From assembly GCF_003710865.1 (NCBI RefSeq), contig NZ_RHHO01000001.1, positions 166,179 to 230,178 of the forward strand: a DNA stretch of 64,000 bases. Reading direction: 5' to 3'. Every line of letters begins with the position of its first letter. Position 1 is the first letter of the stretch. Positions 44,865 to 54,143 of this stretch are shown here, in pieces. The notes beneath the pieces are model-generated. The model did not search any database, was not told the origin of the DNA, and saw only the letters and a program-made list of their open reading frames with translations. Source of the DNA: Brevibacillus borstelensis. Lineage in GTDB: Bacteria > Bacillota > Bacilli > Brevibacillales > Brevibacillaceae. The position numbers and the translations under genes are program-made.

Positions 44865-46799
44865 ATGCTTGTCAAGCAAAGTGAGGGAGCGGGGGAGCCG
44901 GAAGACAAGGTGAATATCCTGCTCGTGGATGATCGGAGAGAGAACTTGCTGTCGCTGGAGGCCGTGCTTGATTCTCCCAGGTATCATCTCATCTCTGTCC
45001 AGTCCGGAGAAGAGGCGCTTCGCTGGGTACTGAAGGAGGACTTTGCCTGCATCCTTCTCGATGTGCAGATGCCGGGGATAAACGGCTTTGAGACAGCGAA
45101 GCTGATCAAGCAGCGGGAGCTGTCGAGGCATATTCCCATCTTGTTCATCACGGCGATCAGCAAGGCGACCGAGCACGTCGTCCAAGGATACGAAGCAGGA
45201 GCGATTGACTACATTTTCAAGCCGTTTCACCCGGACACTTTGCGCATGAAGGTAGAAGGATTTATCCAATTGTACCGGAAGCAGAAGCAGATCGAGTACC
45301 AGCGGGAAATGCTCCGCATTCGCACGCTGGAGCTGCAGGAAGCGAACAAGAGCCACCAGCACACCATGCTGGAGCTGCAAAAAAGCGAAGCGCTTTCCCG
45401 GACGATCGTCGAAACGTCTGCCGACACCATTCTTACCTTTGATCAGGAGAGGATTGTTTTATCTGCAAACCCGATCATCAAGAGCATGTTTGGCTATCGG
45501 GTGGAGGAGGTTGTCGGAAAGCCGATCGGCCTTTTGCTATCCGCTCTCGGAGGGGCCGATGAGATTCCGGTAGACAATATCGTGGAAACTGTTGCCGGCA
45601 GGAAGGATAAAAGTGTCTTTCCGGTTGATGTGCAGATCAGGAAGGCGACGATTCAGCAGAAGCACGTCTACGTTTGTTCGATTCGGGATATTACGGAGAG
45701 AAAGCAGCTGGAGATTGAGCGGAAACAGCATTACCAGCACCTGGAGGCACTGGTGAGCGAACGGACACAGGAACTGGTGCTCTCGCAGGAGCTGTTTCAG
45801 AAGATTTTCCAGTCGAGCCCCTGTCTGATCGCGATCCGGTCATGCGAGGACCGCAGATATATCGATGTCAACAAGAGCTGGCTGGCTTACACCGGCTATG
45901 ATTATCAGGAAGTAAAGAATGTCTCTGAAGACCGGCTCGTTTTGGCGGGGGACTTGCGCAAACGGGAGCGGGCCATCGATCTGGAGGACGCGATCCGAAA
46001 CGAAAAAATTACGTACATGACAAGAACGGGTGACATCCGGGAAGGATTGTTGTCTACCGAGACGATCAAAATTCAGGGTGAACGGTGCATCCTTAGCGTG
46101 GTCACCGATATTACCGAGAGAGTCTATTTGGAAAAAGAGATCGCTCGCCTGGATCGCTTGCATCTGATCGGCGAGATGGCAGCCGGGATTGCCCACGAGA
46201 TCCGCAATCCGATGACGACTGTCCGGGGATTTTTGCAGTTGGAAAAAGGAAATCAGGAGAAAGGGTCGCTCCAATACGTCGATATTATGATTACCGAGCT
46301 GGATCGTGCCAATACGATCATTACCGAATTTCTTACTCTCGCCAAAAACAAGACAAGCGATCTGAAAAAGCAGCATTTGTTCCATACGATTGAACCGCTG
46401 CTGCCGCTCGTTCAGGCGGAAGCGGCTCTGAGCGGAAAAAACATGCAGACGATGCTGGAGGATTGTCCCGAGCTTTATTTGGATGGCAAAGAAATTCGCC
46501 AGCTTTTCCTCAATCTGGCATTGAACGGGCTCGAAGCGATGGAGCGTGGCGGCACCTTGACCATCAAGACATATGTGCAGGGCAGAGAAGCTGTTTTGGA
46601 AGTCGCGGATCAAGGACCTGGAATCCCGGAAGACCTTTTGGACAAAATCTGGACTCCGTTCTTTACGACAAAGGCGGAAGGCACCGGCTTGGGGCTGGCT
46701 GTTTGCTACAGCATCGCAAACCGGCATCAGGCGCGAATTGATGTGGAGACAAGCAAAGAAGGCAGTACGTTTTATGTCCATTTTCCGCTACCTGATTAA
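44865..46799 (+). CDS. Receiver-PAS-PAS histidine kinase
   Basis: A 644-residue soluble protein. An N-terminal receiver (Asp66 in CILLDVQMPG) is followed by a coiled linker, two PAS domains (about 180-290 and 310-420) and a kinase core with His444 in AAGIAHEIRNPMTTVRGF and an ATP-binding domain (DQGPGIPEDL, GTGLGLAVCY). It probably receives phosphate from, or works beside, the hybrid kinase upstream. ATG 44865 lies 13 bases after the CheR stop; no clear ribosome site is visible, so translational coupling is likely. Confidence 0.88.
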   Translation: MLVKQSEGAGEPEDKVNILLVDDRRENLLSLEAVLDSPRYHLISVQSGEEALRWVLKEDFACILLDVQMPGINGFETAKLIKQRELSRHIPILFITAISKATEHVVQGYEAGAIDYIFKPFHPDTLRMKVEGFIQLYRKQKQIEYQREMLRIRTLELQEANKSHQHTMLELQKSEALSRTIVETSADTILTFDQERIVLSANPIIKSMFGYRVEEVVGKPIGLLLSALGGADEIPVDNIVETVAGRKDKSVFPVDVQIRKATIQQKHVYVCSIRDITERKQLEIERKQHYQHLEALVSERTQELVLSQELFQKIFQSSPCLIAIRSCEDRRYIDVNKSWLAYTGYDYQEVKNVSEDRLVLAGDLRKRERAIDLEDAIRNEKITYMTRTGDIREGLLSTETIKIQGERCILSVVTDITERVYLEKEIARLDRLHLIGEMAAGIAHEIRNPMTTVRGFLQLEKGNQEKGSLQYVDIMITELDRANTIITEFLTLAKNKTSDLKKQHLFHTIEPLLPLVQAEAALSGKNMQTMLEDCPELYLDGKEIRQLFLNLALNGLEAMERGGTLTIKTYVQGREAVLEVADQGPGIPEDLLDKIWTPFFTTKAEGTGLGLAVCYSIANRHQARIDVETSKEGSTFYVHFPLPD

Positions 46800-46911
46800 T
46801 ATACAGGCAAGGCCGGAAGAGACCGCTCCATTTGGCCCGACTGCCGCCATGGAGCGCTGCAATGCGGGCCGGGAGAGGCACACGTCCGAATATGGTTTGC
46901 TTGCCATAGTG

Positions 46912-46948
46912 AAAAACCGTCCCACTCTAAAGTCTGGGACGGTTTTTT
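46912..46948. terminator. Bidirectional terminator between the kinase operon and the acyl-CoA ligase
   Basis: AAAAACCGTCCCA pairs with TGGGACGGTTTTTT around a 10-base loop; it serves both converging genes. Confidence 0.9.
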
Positions 46949-46950
46949 CG

Positions 46951-48468
46951 TCAGGTGGAACGTACTGGCATTTCGGACAGGGCTTGCTCCCGCAACACAT
47001 GCTTCATGACTTTTCCCAGTCCGTTTTTAGGGAGGTCAGCGACAAACACCACCTCGGGGATTTTGTATTCCGCCAGCTTTTCCTTGCAAGCGCGAACGAT
47101 GTCCGACTCCGTCAGCGGACTGTTTCCGCTTTTGATTACGTACGCCCGGGGCGCCTCGCCCATCGTCTCATGCGGGACTCCGATGACGGCCACTTCCATC
47201 ACGCCCTCGATCTGGTGAATCACTTCTTCGATTTCAGCCGGGTATACATTGTCTCCCCCGTAGAGAATCATCTCCTTGTACCGTCCGGAGATGTACAAAA
47301 ACCCGTTTTCGTCGAGTCTGCCGGCATCGCCCATACGTACCCAGCCGTCGATTAAAACCTTTTGTGTAGCTTCCGGATTGTTGAGATAGCCCTTGAAAAT
47401 ATAGGGGCTTTTCACCATCAGTTCTCCTGTTTGTCCCGGTGGCAGCTCTTCGCCTGTGTCGGGATGGACGATCTTCAGCTGGACGCCGGGAAAGAGCTTG
47501 CCCACGGATTCTGCCGTATCCAGCCCCATTTGCAAATTCCAGTGACTGACGAAGGATGCCTCCGTGCTTCCGTATCCTTGCCCCATCGGGATCCCCAGTT
47601 CGGCATAGCTCCGGATGAGCGAGGCAGGAACACGCGTGCCTCCCGATGCCACGTGGACAAGAGAGGAGAGGTCCCACGTATTTTGCCTGATCTCCTCCAG
47701 CAGATAGGTGTATACGGAAGGAAAGGCAAACATCGCGTTGATCTTTTCCTTTTCGATTGTCTTCAGGATCGAAACCGGAGCGTTGTCGTCGAGAAACACC
47801 ATCGTATTTCCCAGGTAGACGTTGAACAGGATCATGGACGTACTGCTCATGTGAAAGAGCGGATGAACGGCCAGAAAGCGGAAGCCGGAACGCAGATCGG
47901 GATCAATGCACCGCAAATAAGCGTCGTAGCATCCGTGGGAAATCATGCAGCCCTTGGAAATCCCGGTCGTTCCCGAGGTGAACAGAATCAAAGCGAGATC
48001 TTCATCCGAAACGGGAACGGCAGGGGGCTCGGGAGGAGGAGAATTTTCAAAAATAGAAGCGAAAGCATCGGTCAGCTCGCCGCCTGCCTCGACAGCGATC
48101 GCAAACTCGATCATTCCTTTGACATGAGACAGAGAATGGGCAAATTCCTCGTCGTAAAATAAAACCTTGGGAGCTCCTGTCTGAATGATTCCTTCCATTT
48201 CGTAGGCGGTAAGTCGCCAGTTGATCGGCATCGCCACCGCTCCTGCCTGCAAGACGGCGAACAGAATCGTCGGGAAGGGGTGATTGTTTTTGCACAGGAT
48301 TCCGACACGGTCTCCTTTTTGCACTCCAATCGATTGCAAATACATCGAAAGCTGGTTTACACGCTCAAAAAAAGCTTGATAAGTAAAACGTTTGTCGCCG
48401 GAAACGACTGCCTCCGCATCAGGCGTTCGCTCGGCACGATCGCGCAAATAAACGTGCAGGCCCCCCAT
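46951..48468 (-). CDS. AMP-dependent acyl-CoA synthetase/ligase
   Basis: A 505-residue ANL-superfamily enzyme that activates a carboxylic acid as acyl-AMP and then acyl-CoA. Motif A3 is ILFTSGTTGISKG, the A5 region GQGYGSTEAS, A7 RMGDAGRLDENGF and the C-terminal Lys motif KNGLGKVMKH. AGGAGG lies eight bases before ATG 48468; the longer frame upstream has no support. Substrate could be a fatty or aromatic acid. It is a single-gene unit. Confidence 0.9.
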   Translation of the reverse strand: MGGLHVYLRDRAERTPDAEAVVSGDKRFTYQAFFERVNQLSMYLQSIGVQKGDRVGILCKNNHPFPTILFAVLQAGAVAMPINWRLTAYEMEGIIQTGAPKVLFYDEEFAHSLSHVKGMIEFAIAVEAGGELTDAFASIFENSPPPEPPAVPVSDEDLALILFTSGTTGISKGCMISHGCYDAYLRCIDPDLRSGFRFLAVHPLFHMSSTSMILFNVYLGNTMVFLDDNAPVSILKTIEKEKINAMFAFPSVYTYLLEEIRQNTWDLSSLVHVASGGTRVPASLIRSYAELGIPMGQGYGSTEASFVSHWNLQMGLDTAESVGKLFPGVQLKIVHPDTGEELPPGQTGELMVKSPYIFKGYLNNPEATQKVLIDGWVRMGDAGRLDENGFLYISGRYKEMILYGGDNVYPAEIEEVIHQIEGVMEVAVIGVPHETMGEAPRAYVIKSGNSPLTESDIVRACKEKLAEYKIPEVVFVADLPKNGLGKVMKHVLREQALSEMPVRST

Positions 48469-48744
48469 TACGTAAACCTCCTGGCAGGAAAAATAGTGTG
48501 AGACTCTCTCCCCCAAGTATTTGCTTGAGTCAGCCTCGTTATAAATTCTTTCTATTTTATGATGGAATAACTTTATTAGAATGCGCATTGACGCCGAAAA
48601 ATGGCGCATGTATAGTTACAATCATAATTCCTATATAACCTATATGAATTTATGGTTATAATTGCGACAGCTTCCAAGCGAAGACTCCTTTTTCGCGGGT
48701 CTCAGGCAAAGCATGGACGAAAAGAGGAAGGGTGGGTGTGACAG

Positions 48745-49275
48745 ATGGGCGGTTCAAGTCCAATTCGTGTTCGCGTCGCCGCTCCCGGGGACCGGGAAGC
48801 AATTCAGAAGCTCTTGGTGGAAGCGTATGAAGAGTATGAGCACCTGTTGCCGGAAGGAAGATGGGAGGAGTATCGGGAAGAGCTGCGCGAGTCGGCGGCA
48901 GATGACCGTCCGCTCGCGCGCATCGTAGCCGAATACGATGGAGAGATCGTTGGCGCCGTGCAGTTGTACATGTCAGCCAAAGAGGCATATGGCTTGCCGG
49001 AGCTGCAGATCGACACCCCGATTATTCGCTATTTATCGGTTCTGCCAAAAGCGAGAGGAAAAGGGGTAGCCACTGAATTGATCAAGGAGAGCGTCAGGCG
49101 TTCGCGCAAGCTGGGTGCATCCGCACTGCATCTGCACACGACAGACATCATGGCATCTGCCATCAGCCTGTATGAACGCCTCGGTTTTGAGCGCGCTCCC
49201 GAAAAGGATATTCAAAGCGGTCCGACCTTGGTAAAAAGCTACCGGCTGCCCATAAAAGAGGCGAGTATTCTGTGA
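48745..49275 (+). CDS. GNAT-family N-acetyltransferase
   Basis: A 176-residue acetyltransferase. The acetyl-CoA loop LPKARGKGVATELIKE (motif A, R/Q-x-x-G-x-G/A) and the following LHTTDIMASAISLYERLGFE (motif B) are clear. The substrate is unknown. ATG 48745 is preceded by a purine-rich GGGTGGG region. Confidence 0.88.
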   Translation: MGGSSPIRVRVAAPGDREAIQKLLVEAYEEYEHLLPEGRWEEYREELRESAADDRPLARIVAEYDGEIVGAVQLYMSAKEAYGLPELQIDTPIIRYLSVLPKARGKGVATELIKESVRRSRKLGASALHLHTTDIMASAISLYERLGFERAPEKDIQSGPTLVKSYRLPIKEASIL

Positions 49276-49330
49276 TTCTGCAGGCATTCTGTAATTCCGA
49301 AGGCATTTGGTGATTCTGCAAGCTTTCTTT

Positions 49331-49378
49331 GCTTGTGCAGGCATACCTTGCATGATCACGTCAAACAAGCCTTTTTTT
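49331..49378 (+). terminator. Possible terminator after the acetyltransferase
   Basis: GCTTGT pairs with ACAAGC across a 28-base loop, followed by TTTTTTT. The stem is short, so this is tentative. Confidence 0.4.
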
Positions 49379-49388
49379 CCTTTGTGCA

Positions 49389-50540
49389 TTACACAGCTTG
49401 CTCGCGCTGCTGCTTTTTTTCTTTTCGATCGCGCAAGAGCTGCCGAACGATCATGAAAATGGCAAACGGCGCGTAGAGAAAGCAGTTCAAAAGCCAATGC
49501 GAGTAGACAGCGAACGAAAAACCATCCGGCACTGACACACTGACGAGAGTCCAGAGAAGGCCGACAGTCAAACCGCCAAAGAGCACCAGCATGTCAACTA
49601 ACGGGTCGAACCACCGGCTCGACTGCGTGAAGAACCTGATCACAAGCAATCCGATCAAAGTGAGAAACAAGACCAGGGTATCATCCGCTTTATCGCTAAA
49701 GACAGATTCGTCTACAACGCGCCAATCGATAAACCAATAACGGACCATCAACATTTGCAAAATCCCCAAGCCGATGAGAAAGCCGCGCATTCTCTTCCGG
49801 TTTTTTTTCTTTTTCTCCGCCTGCTGTTTCTGCTGCTCTTCTGTCAGGAACACGTTGTCGAGCTCTTTTGCTTCCGAGCCGATCCGAAACGGGAGGGTAC
49901 CCTGGTATGGAGCTTTCGGTACCGCATCGATCCCTTCTTTTGTATAAGGAACAGCGCTCAATGCTTTATCTGTAACAAGGACCGGGACTTGATTGGCTTG
50001 AAACACGTTCACCCATTCGTCAAGCGTAGGCTGATCACCGATGGGAAAGCTGACCACTTCATGCTTCCTATCTGAACTGATGCCGCTTATCATGAGTTTG
50101 ACGACCCGGTAAAAAACAACTTTGCCGCCGGGGCCAGTAGAGCGGGGGGTTGCCTTCACCGCATACTGATAATCCATCCCCAGCAAAACGTACTCCATTC
50201 CGGCAAACGGGAGAAAGATGGTCTGCTTCTCGTTCGTTTTTTGGTTGGAAAAAGACGTAAAGTACCCGTCCTCCCGCAGCTCCACGATCAACCGCTGCTG
50301 CGTATATTGAAGCAAATTTTTGTAGCAAAAACGCCCGAACCAGAAAACCCCCCCGCCGATAATGCCCAAGAACAGAAAAATAGACAGGTCGTCCTCGGTA
50401 AACAAGGCGATCAGGCTGAGTACGCAGAGGGGGACGGCAATAAGAAAGAGAAGGGTAATCATCACCTTATGTACGATGAGGGCCCATTTCGGAAGTTCAT
50501 TGGTAAACAGGCGGTTTGTTTTTCGCTGCATTTCGATCAA
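49389..50540 (-). CDS. Membrane protein of unknown function
   Basis: A 383-residue protein with two N-terminal membrane helices, a soluble middle domain (about 75-230) with beta-rich text (RLIVELREDGYFTSFS), a charged EEQQKQQAEKKKKNRKRM linker and four to five C-terminal helices, ending in a basic tail. No family was recognised. The start TTG 50540 follows GAGGTGA closely; ATG 50531 is the alternative. Confidence 0.7.
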   Translation of the reverse strand: MIEMQRKTNRLFTNELPKWALIVHKVMITLLFLIAVPLCVLSLIALFTEDDLSIFLFLGIIGGGVFWFGRFCYKNLLQYTQQRLIVELREDGYFTSFSNQKTNEKQTIFLPFAGMEYVLLGMDYQYAVKATPRSTGPGGKVVFYRVVKLMISGISSDRKHEVVSFPIGDQPTLDEWVNVFQANQVPVLVTDKALSAVPYTKEGIDAVPKAPYQGTLPFRIGSEAKELDNVFLTEEQQKQQAEKKKKNRKRMRGFLIGLGILQMLMVRYWFIDWRVVDESVFSDKADDTLVLFLTLIGLLVIRFFTQSSRWFDPLVDMLVLFGGLTVGLLWTLVSVSVPDGFSFAVYSHWLLNCFLYAPFAIFMIVRQLLRDRKEKKQQREQAV

Positions 50541-50854
50541 GGAAATCACCTCTTTGTGACGACTTGCGAAAAAAAATCGGAAGTTCATGATAGGAGCCTG
50601 CAGCCCGCATTACCATGAAGTATACGGGTTTCTTCCAGCGAAAATCATCAATTTTTTCCTGAATCTGATGAAAATTGGGAAATAAGTAGCATGTTTGGTT
50701 CCATGTTGACACCCTTCGCGTTTTCTATCCATTTTTTTCAGCCATTTCAAGCAACAAAATCTTCCTTGGTGCGTCTACTAGATTGATAGATAAAACAGAC
50801 AAGCTCGTATAGTACATATCGGGGAATTTTTTTGGCTGTTAGGAGGATTAGAAA
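50541..50854. other. Divergent intergenic region
   Basis: The region between the membrane protein and the GHL10 gene holds a weak promoter candidate toward the latter (TTGATA at 50783-50788 and TATAGT at 50808-50813, spacer 19). Nothing else was recognised. Confidence 0.3.
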
Positions 50855-52219
50855 TTGAAGAAACAAGGCTTTCTCATGGGTTTGTTCGTACTGCTGTTAG
50901 GGCTTACGCCAGTCGTTGCAGCAGCTCAGCCGCAAACGGCGGCAGGCGCTTCCATCGCCGCGTCTGCAGCAGGCAATGTACAGCTGGGTCTGTCTGCAGC
51001 ACCGCCTGACATCGTGAGCAATGGTTCTGTAGTAGCTCCAGCTCCTGCGATCAATGCTGGTTCTGGCGCTTCGGCGAACGGAACAAACACCGCACCAATC
51101 AACACAATAGGTCAGCAGCAAGAAATGCGTGCAGCATGGGTAAGCACGGTGTTCAACATCGATTGGCCGTCAAAAGCCGGCCTCCCTGTAGAGCAGCAAA
51201 AAGCGGAGTACATCCGCATGCTGGACGAGCTGAAGGCGACCGGTATGAACGCCATTATCGTCCAGGTAAGACCGGAGTCAGACGCGATCTACCCGTCCAA
51301 GCTCGTTCCATGGTCCAAGTGGCTGACTGGCACACAGGGGAAAGACCCCGGCTACGATCCGCTCGCGTTCATGATCGAAGAAACGCACAAGCGCGGCATG
51401 AAGTTCCACGCCTGGTTCAACCCGTTTCGGGCCAGCACTACGGTAGCAAAGGAAACCCTTGCGCCACAGCATCCAGCCAGGCTCCATCCGAACTGGGTCG
51501 TCGCTCACAACAACTTGCTGATTTACAACCCGGGCATGCCGGAGGTTCGGCAGCATATCATCGACACCATTATGGAGGTCGTAAACAACTATAATATTGA
51601 CGGCGTGCATCTGGACGATTATTTCTATCCGTACGGAAAAGAAGATTTCAAGGACGCCGCCACCTTTGCCGCCTACAACCAGGGGCGCTTTGCCACCAAA
51701 GGAGATTGGCGCCGCGATAACGTCAACGCTTTTGTCAGAGACCTGTATGCGTCGATCAAAAGCGTGAAGCCGCAGGTGGAGTTCGGAATCAGTCCGTTTG
51801 GCATTTGGCGCAATGCAAAAGATGATCCAACCGGCTCGGATACAAACGGTCAAAGCTCCTACGACAACCTGTATGCCGACGTCCGTACATGGATTCGCAG
51901 CGGCTGGCTTGATTACGTGGCTCCGCAGCTCTATTGGAGCATCGGCTACAAGCCGGCAGCCTATGACAAGCTGGTTCAATGGTGGTCTATGGAGACGAAC
52001 GGTACGCCGGTCAAGCTCTACATCGGGCAAGGCGCGTACAAGGTCGGCACCAACACGACAGATTGGGCGTCGAGCAACGCCATCATCCAGCAGCTCCAGT
52101 TCAACAAGGCCTTCCCACAGGTACAGGGCAGCATATTCTTCAGTGCAAAAACACTGATGAAGGATACCGCCGGGATACGCTCCAGCCTGAAACAATACTA
52201 TTCGGCGGAGAATCAATAA
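50855..52219 (+). CDS. Secreted glycosyl hydrolase-like 10 (GHL10/DUF187) protein
   Basis: A 454-residue exported protein. The signal peptide covers about residues 1-24 (TPVVAAAQ), then a low-complexity Ala/Ser/Asn linker to about 85, then the GHL10 TIM barrel starting MRAAWVSTVFNIDWPS. Family blocks include IIVQVRPESDAIYPS, GMKFHAWFNPFR, VDGVHLDDYFYP-like DGVHLDDYFYPY and GISPFGIWRN. The family (YngK-like) may act on cell-wall or storage glycans. The start is TTG 50855 after AGGAGGA. A strong terminator follows. Confidence 0.88.
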   Translation: MKKQGFLMGLFVLLLGLTPVVAAAQPQTAAGASIAASAAGNVQLGLSAAPPDIVSNGSVVAPAPAINAGSGASANGTNTAPINTIGQQQEMRAAWVSTVFNIDWPSKAGLPVEQQKAEYIRMLDELKATGMNAIIVQVRPESDAIYPSKLVPWSKWLTGTQGKDPGYDPLAFMIEETHKRGMKFHAWFNPFRASTTVAKETLAPQHPARLHPNWVVAHNNLLIYNPGMPEVRQHIIDTIMEVVNNYNIDGVHLDDYFYPYGKEDFKDAATFAAYNQGRFATKGDWRRDNVNAFVRDLYASIKSVKPQVEFGISPFGIWRNAKDDPTGSDTNGQSSYDNLYADVRTWIRSGWLDYVAPQLYWSIGYKPAAYDKLVQWWSMETNGTPVKLYIGQGAYKVGTNTTDWASSNAIIQQLQFNKAFPQVQGSIFFSAKTLMKDTAGIRSSLKQYYSAENQ

Positions 52220-52273
52220 CAATCCGGGCTCGGATGCCGTAATCCAGGCCGGTCATACGGAAAAATGCAGAAT

Positions 52274-52328
52274 AAATGCTTCTTGGCCGCAAACAGCGAA
52301 TCGTACCGCTGCGCCAAGAAGCATTTTT
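52274..52328 (+). terminator. Terminator after the GHL10 gene
   Basis: AAATGCTTCTTGGC pairs perfectly with GCCAAGAAGCATTT across a 25-base loop with its own small stem, then TTT. Confidence 0.9.
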
Positions 52329-52395
52329 CTATATAAGAAAGGGTACGTTGTTAAATCACGTTAACAAGAAAAGCGGATGAGGGGGAGCTGCTTAA

Positions 52396-52920
52396 ATGAA
52401 AATAAGCAAACACAGTGCCGAACACTATATTTGGGGCGACAATTGCGATGGCTGGCATTTAGTGAAAGGCCAGGATCTAAGCGTTATCCACGAACGGATG
52501 CCGGCAAATACTTCCGAAGTGAAGCATTATCATGAAAAGTCCCACCAATTTTTCTTTGTCCTGTCAGGCACAGCAACGATGATCGTTGGCGACAAGGAGT
52601 TTGTTCTCCATCAACAAGAGGGAATCGATATTGCACCCCTGATTTCGCATCAAATGGCTGTCATGAACGTTGCCAGATTGGAAAAAACGAAGAAAGCGGC
52701 ATGGATTGTATGGGGGCTGTATGCAGCAATCATGATCCTGTATACGACGGCGATCAAATTTGGCAGCCACCTCTGGTTTGGCCGCCCGATCAGTATCGAC
52801 GGGCCGTATCAGTTTGGGCTTCTCGTCGCGGATTACGCGCCTCCCATCCTCCTGATGATCGTGCCTCTGATGTTTTGGAAGGCAGCCAATCTGGCGGAGA
52901 AATGCGAGGTGAAAGAGTGA
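52396..52920 (+). CDS. Cupin/membrane-protein chimera
   Basis: A 174-residue frame made of two unlike halves. Residues 1-93 are a small cupin (HYHEKSHQFFFVLSGTA holds the metal His pair; ISHQMAVMNVA is where a cupin would continue). From about residue 94 (LEKTKKAAWIVWGLYAAIMI) it turns into a membrane protein with two helices. The normal second half of the cupin (the strand after HQM) is missing. This looks like a fusion by deletion. The membrane part is followed at once by a damaged DUF4825 gene. Whether the chimera is functional is unknown. Confidence 0.6.
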   Translation: MKISKHSAEHYIWGDNCDGWHLVKGQDLSVIHERMPANTSEVKHYHEKSHQFFFVLSGTATMIVGDKEFVLHQQEGIDIAPLISHQMAVMNVARLEKTKKAAWIVWGLYAAIMILYTTAIKFGSHLWFGRPISIDGPYQFGLLVADYAPPILLMIVPLMFWKAANLAEKCEVKE

Positions 52921-52921
52921 A

Positions 52922-53340
52922 ATGAAAAGCAAAAACATATGGATTGTGATGCTTTTCCTCGTAGGGGCCATTTCGCTGACAATGGTGGAAGGCTACCTGA
53001 AGCCTGAAGCAGAAGCAAAGGAAGAGCAGTACAGAATGGAGCAGCGGAACCCCCTGACCCATGATTTTGAAAATGTCCTGCCCTATAAACATAAATATAT
53101 GGGGGACGCGGGCAATCTGGGCAACTTGAACTACCATCTCCCGCTTTCCGACATTCCCAAGACCTTCAGCTTTTTCCTGTGGCCTATGCCCTTTCCCGAG
53201 CGGCCGTTGAAAAATGGTACGGAGTTTCCTTTGCCGATCTGCAGGAGAAGGAAAAGTGGAACCAAATCGTACGAGATCCTTTGGCAGATGCAAGCTATGT
53301 GGAGCGCTTCTTTACGCAGGTTGTAAAGAAAGTGGAGTGA
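52922..53340 (+). pseudogene. DUF4825 protein gene with internal deletion and frameshift
   Basis: The start encodes a signal/membrane segment and the DUF4825 opening KYMGDAGNLGNLNYHLPLSD. The end of the domain is readable in another frame: AVEKWYGVSFADLQEKEKW and ADASYVERFFTQVVKKVE, stopping at 53338-53340. The middle of the domain (about 40-50 codons) is absent, and the join near 53158-53175 is out of frame. The direct reading gives an unrelated C-terminus ending at 53326. Function of DUF4825 proteins is unknown. Confidence 0.65.
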
Positions 53341-53508
53341 ACGGATTGAGGGGCCAGGGGGGGGTTCGATCCGCTAGTAGTCGACTTTTGACTGTTTGAC
53401 TGCCGTCCTTCTCTCGCTTCCCTTCAATATATGTTGTTGCGTTTCCGTTAGGAGGTTTCTTGCTTTGGATGGATACCAAATACGGCAACCACAAGGAGAG
53501 AAGAGACT

Positions 53509-54006
53509 GTGAAAAAAGTGTACGGAGTATTAATCTTGTTTGTACTTATTGTTGCTGCTTTTTATGTGGATCAAAGGACAAATACTGCTGTTGCCATTCC
53601 TGCTTCAGTCAAAGCCGCAGTTTCCGACGATGTAAGTGATGAAATAACGCAAAGAATAATCCTGAGACATATTGATGAAGTGGATTCCATATTCGCTGAA
53701 ATCCACGACGTGTTGCCAGCAGTCAAGCTTGCCGATAAAAAGAATGCTGAACAAGTGAATCTAGCAAAAGAATGGCTGCGAAAAAACGGTGAGGTTGTGA
53801 AAGACAATCAAATCGTCTTGAGTATTTCGGATAATGGTGAAGGCAGCGACCACAGTTTTATAGTAGGAGCAATGCTTTATACAAAACAACAAAAGAGTCA
53901 GCTATCGATCAATGATGTTGGCATGGAAAGAATAAGCTACGGACAAATTATTTTAGCAAAAGAACAAGAAAAATGGGTAGTGAAAGAGTTCAAGAGGAAG
54001 TTTTGA
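53509..54006 (+). CDS. Exported protein of unknown function
   Basis: A 165-residue protein with an N-terminal membrane/signal segment (VYGVLILFVLIVAAFYV) and a small extracellular domain. No family was recognised. The end (GQIILAKEQEKWVVKEFKRK) resembles NTF2-like or DUF-type secreted proteins in which a strand with W follows a Q/K turn; this is weak. The start GTG 53509 has AAGGAGAG upstream. AT content is higher than in neighbours. Confidence 0.65.
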   Translation: MKKVYGVLILFVLIVAAFYVDQRTNTAVAIPASVKAAVSDDVSDEITQRIILRHIDEVDSIFAEIHDVLPAVKLADKKNAEQVNLAKEWLRKNGEVVKDNQIVLSISDNGEGSDHSFIVGAMLYTKQQKSQLSINDVGMERISYGQIILAKEQEKWVVKEFKRKF

Positions 54007-54081
54007 TAAAGTATCCCAAGCCGCCGATTTTGGACATTGCAAGTGGAACGCACGAACCGCATCATTCAACTATGGTGCCGA

Positions 54082-54138
54082 CTTTACATGGAGATGGGCA
54101 TGATAATCAAGTCATCATGCCCATCTCTCCACGTAAAG
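54082..54138. repeat. Long near-perfect hairpin
   Basis: CTTTAC (54082-54087) and GGAGATGGGCATGAT (54090-54104) pair with ATCATGCCCATCTCTCC (54114-54130) and GTAAAG (54133-54138). It lacks a T-run on either strand, so it is not a classic terminator, although it lies between converging genes. Confidence 0.6.
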
Positions 54139-54143
54139 CCCCA

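Noticed and set aside
48469..48609. A longer N-terminus for the acyl-CoA ligase.
   Set aside because: ATG 48468 has AGGAGG eight bases upstream and the family starts there; the extension lacks similarity.
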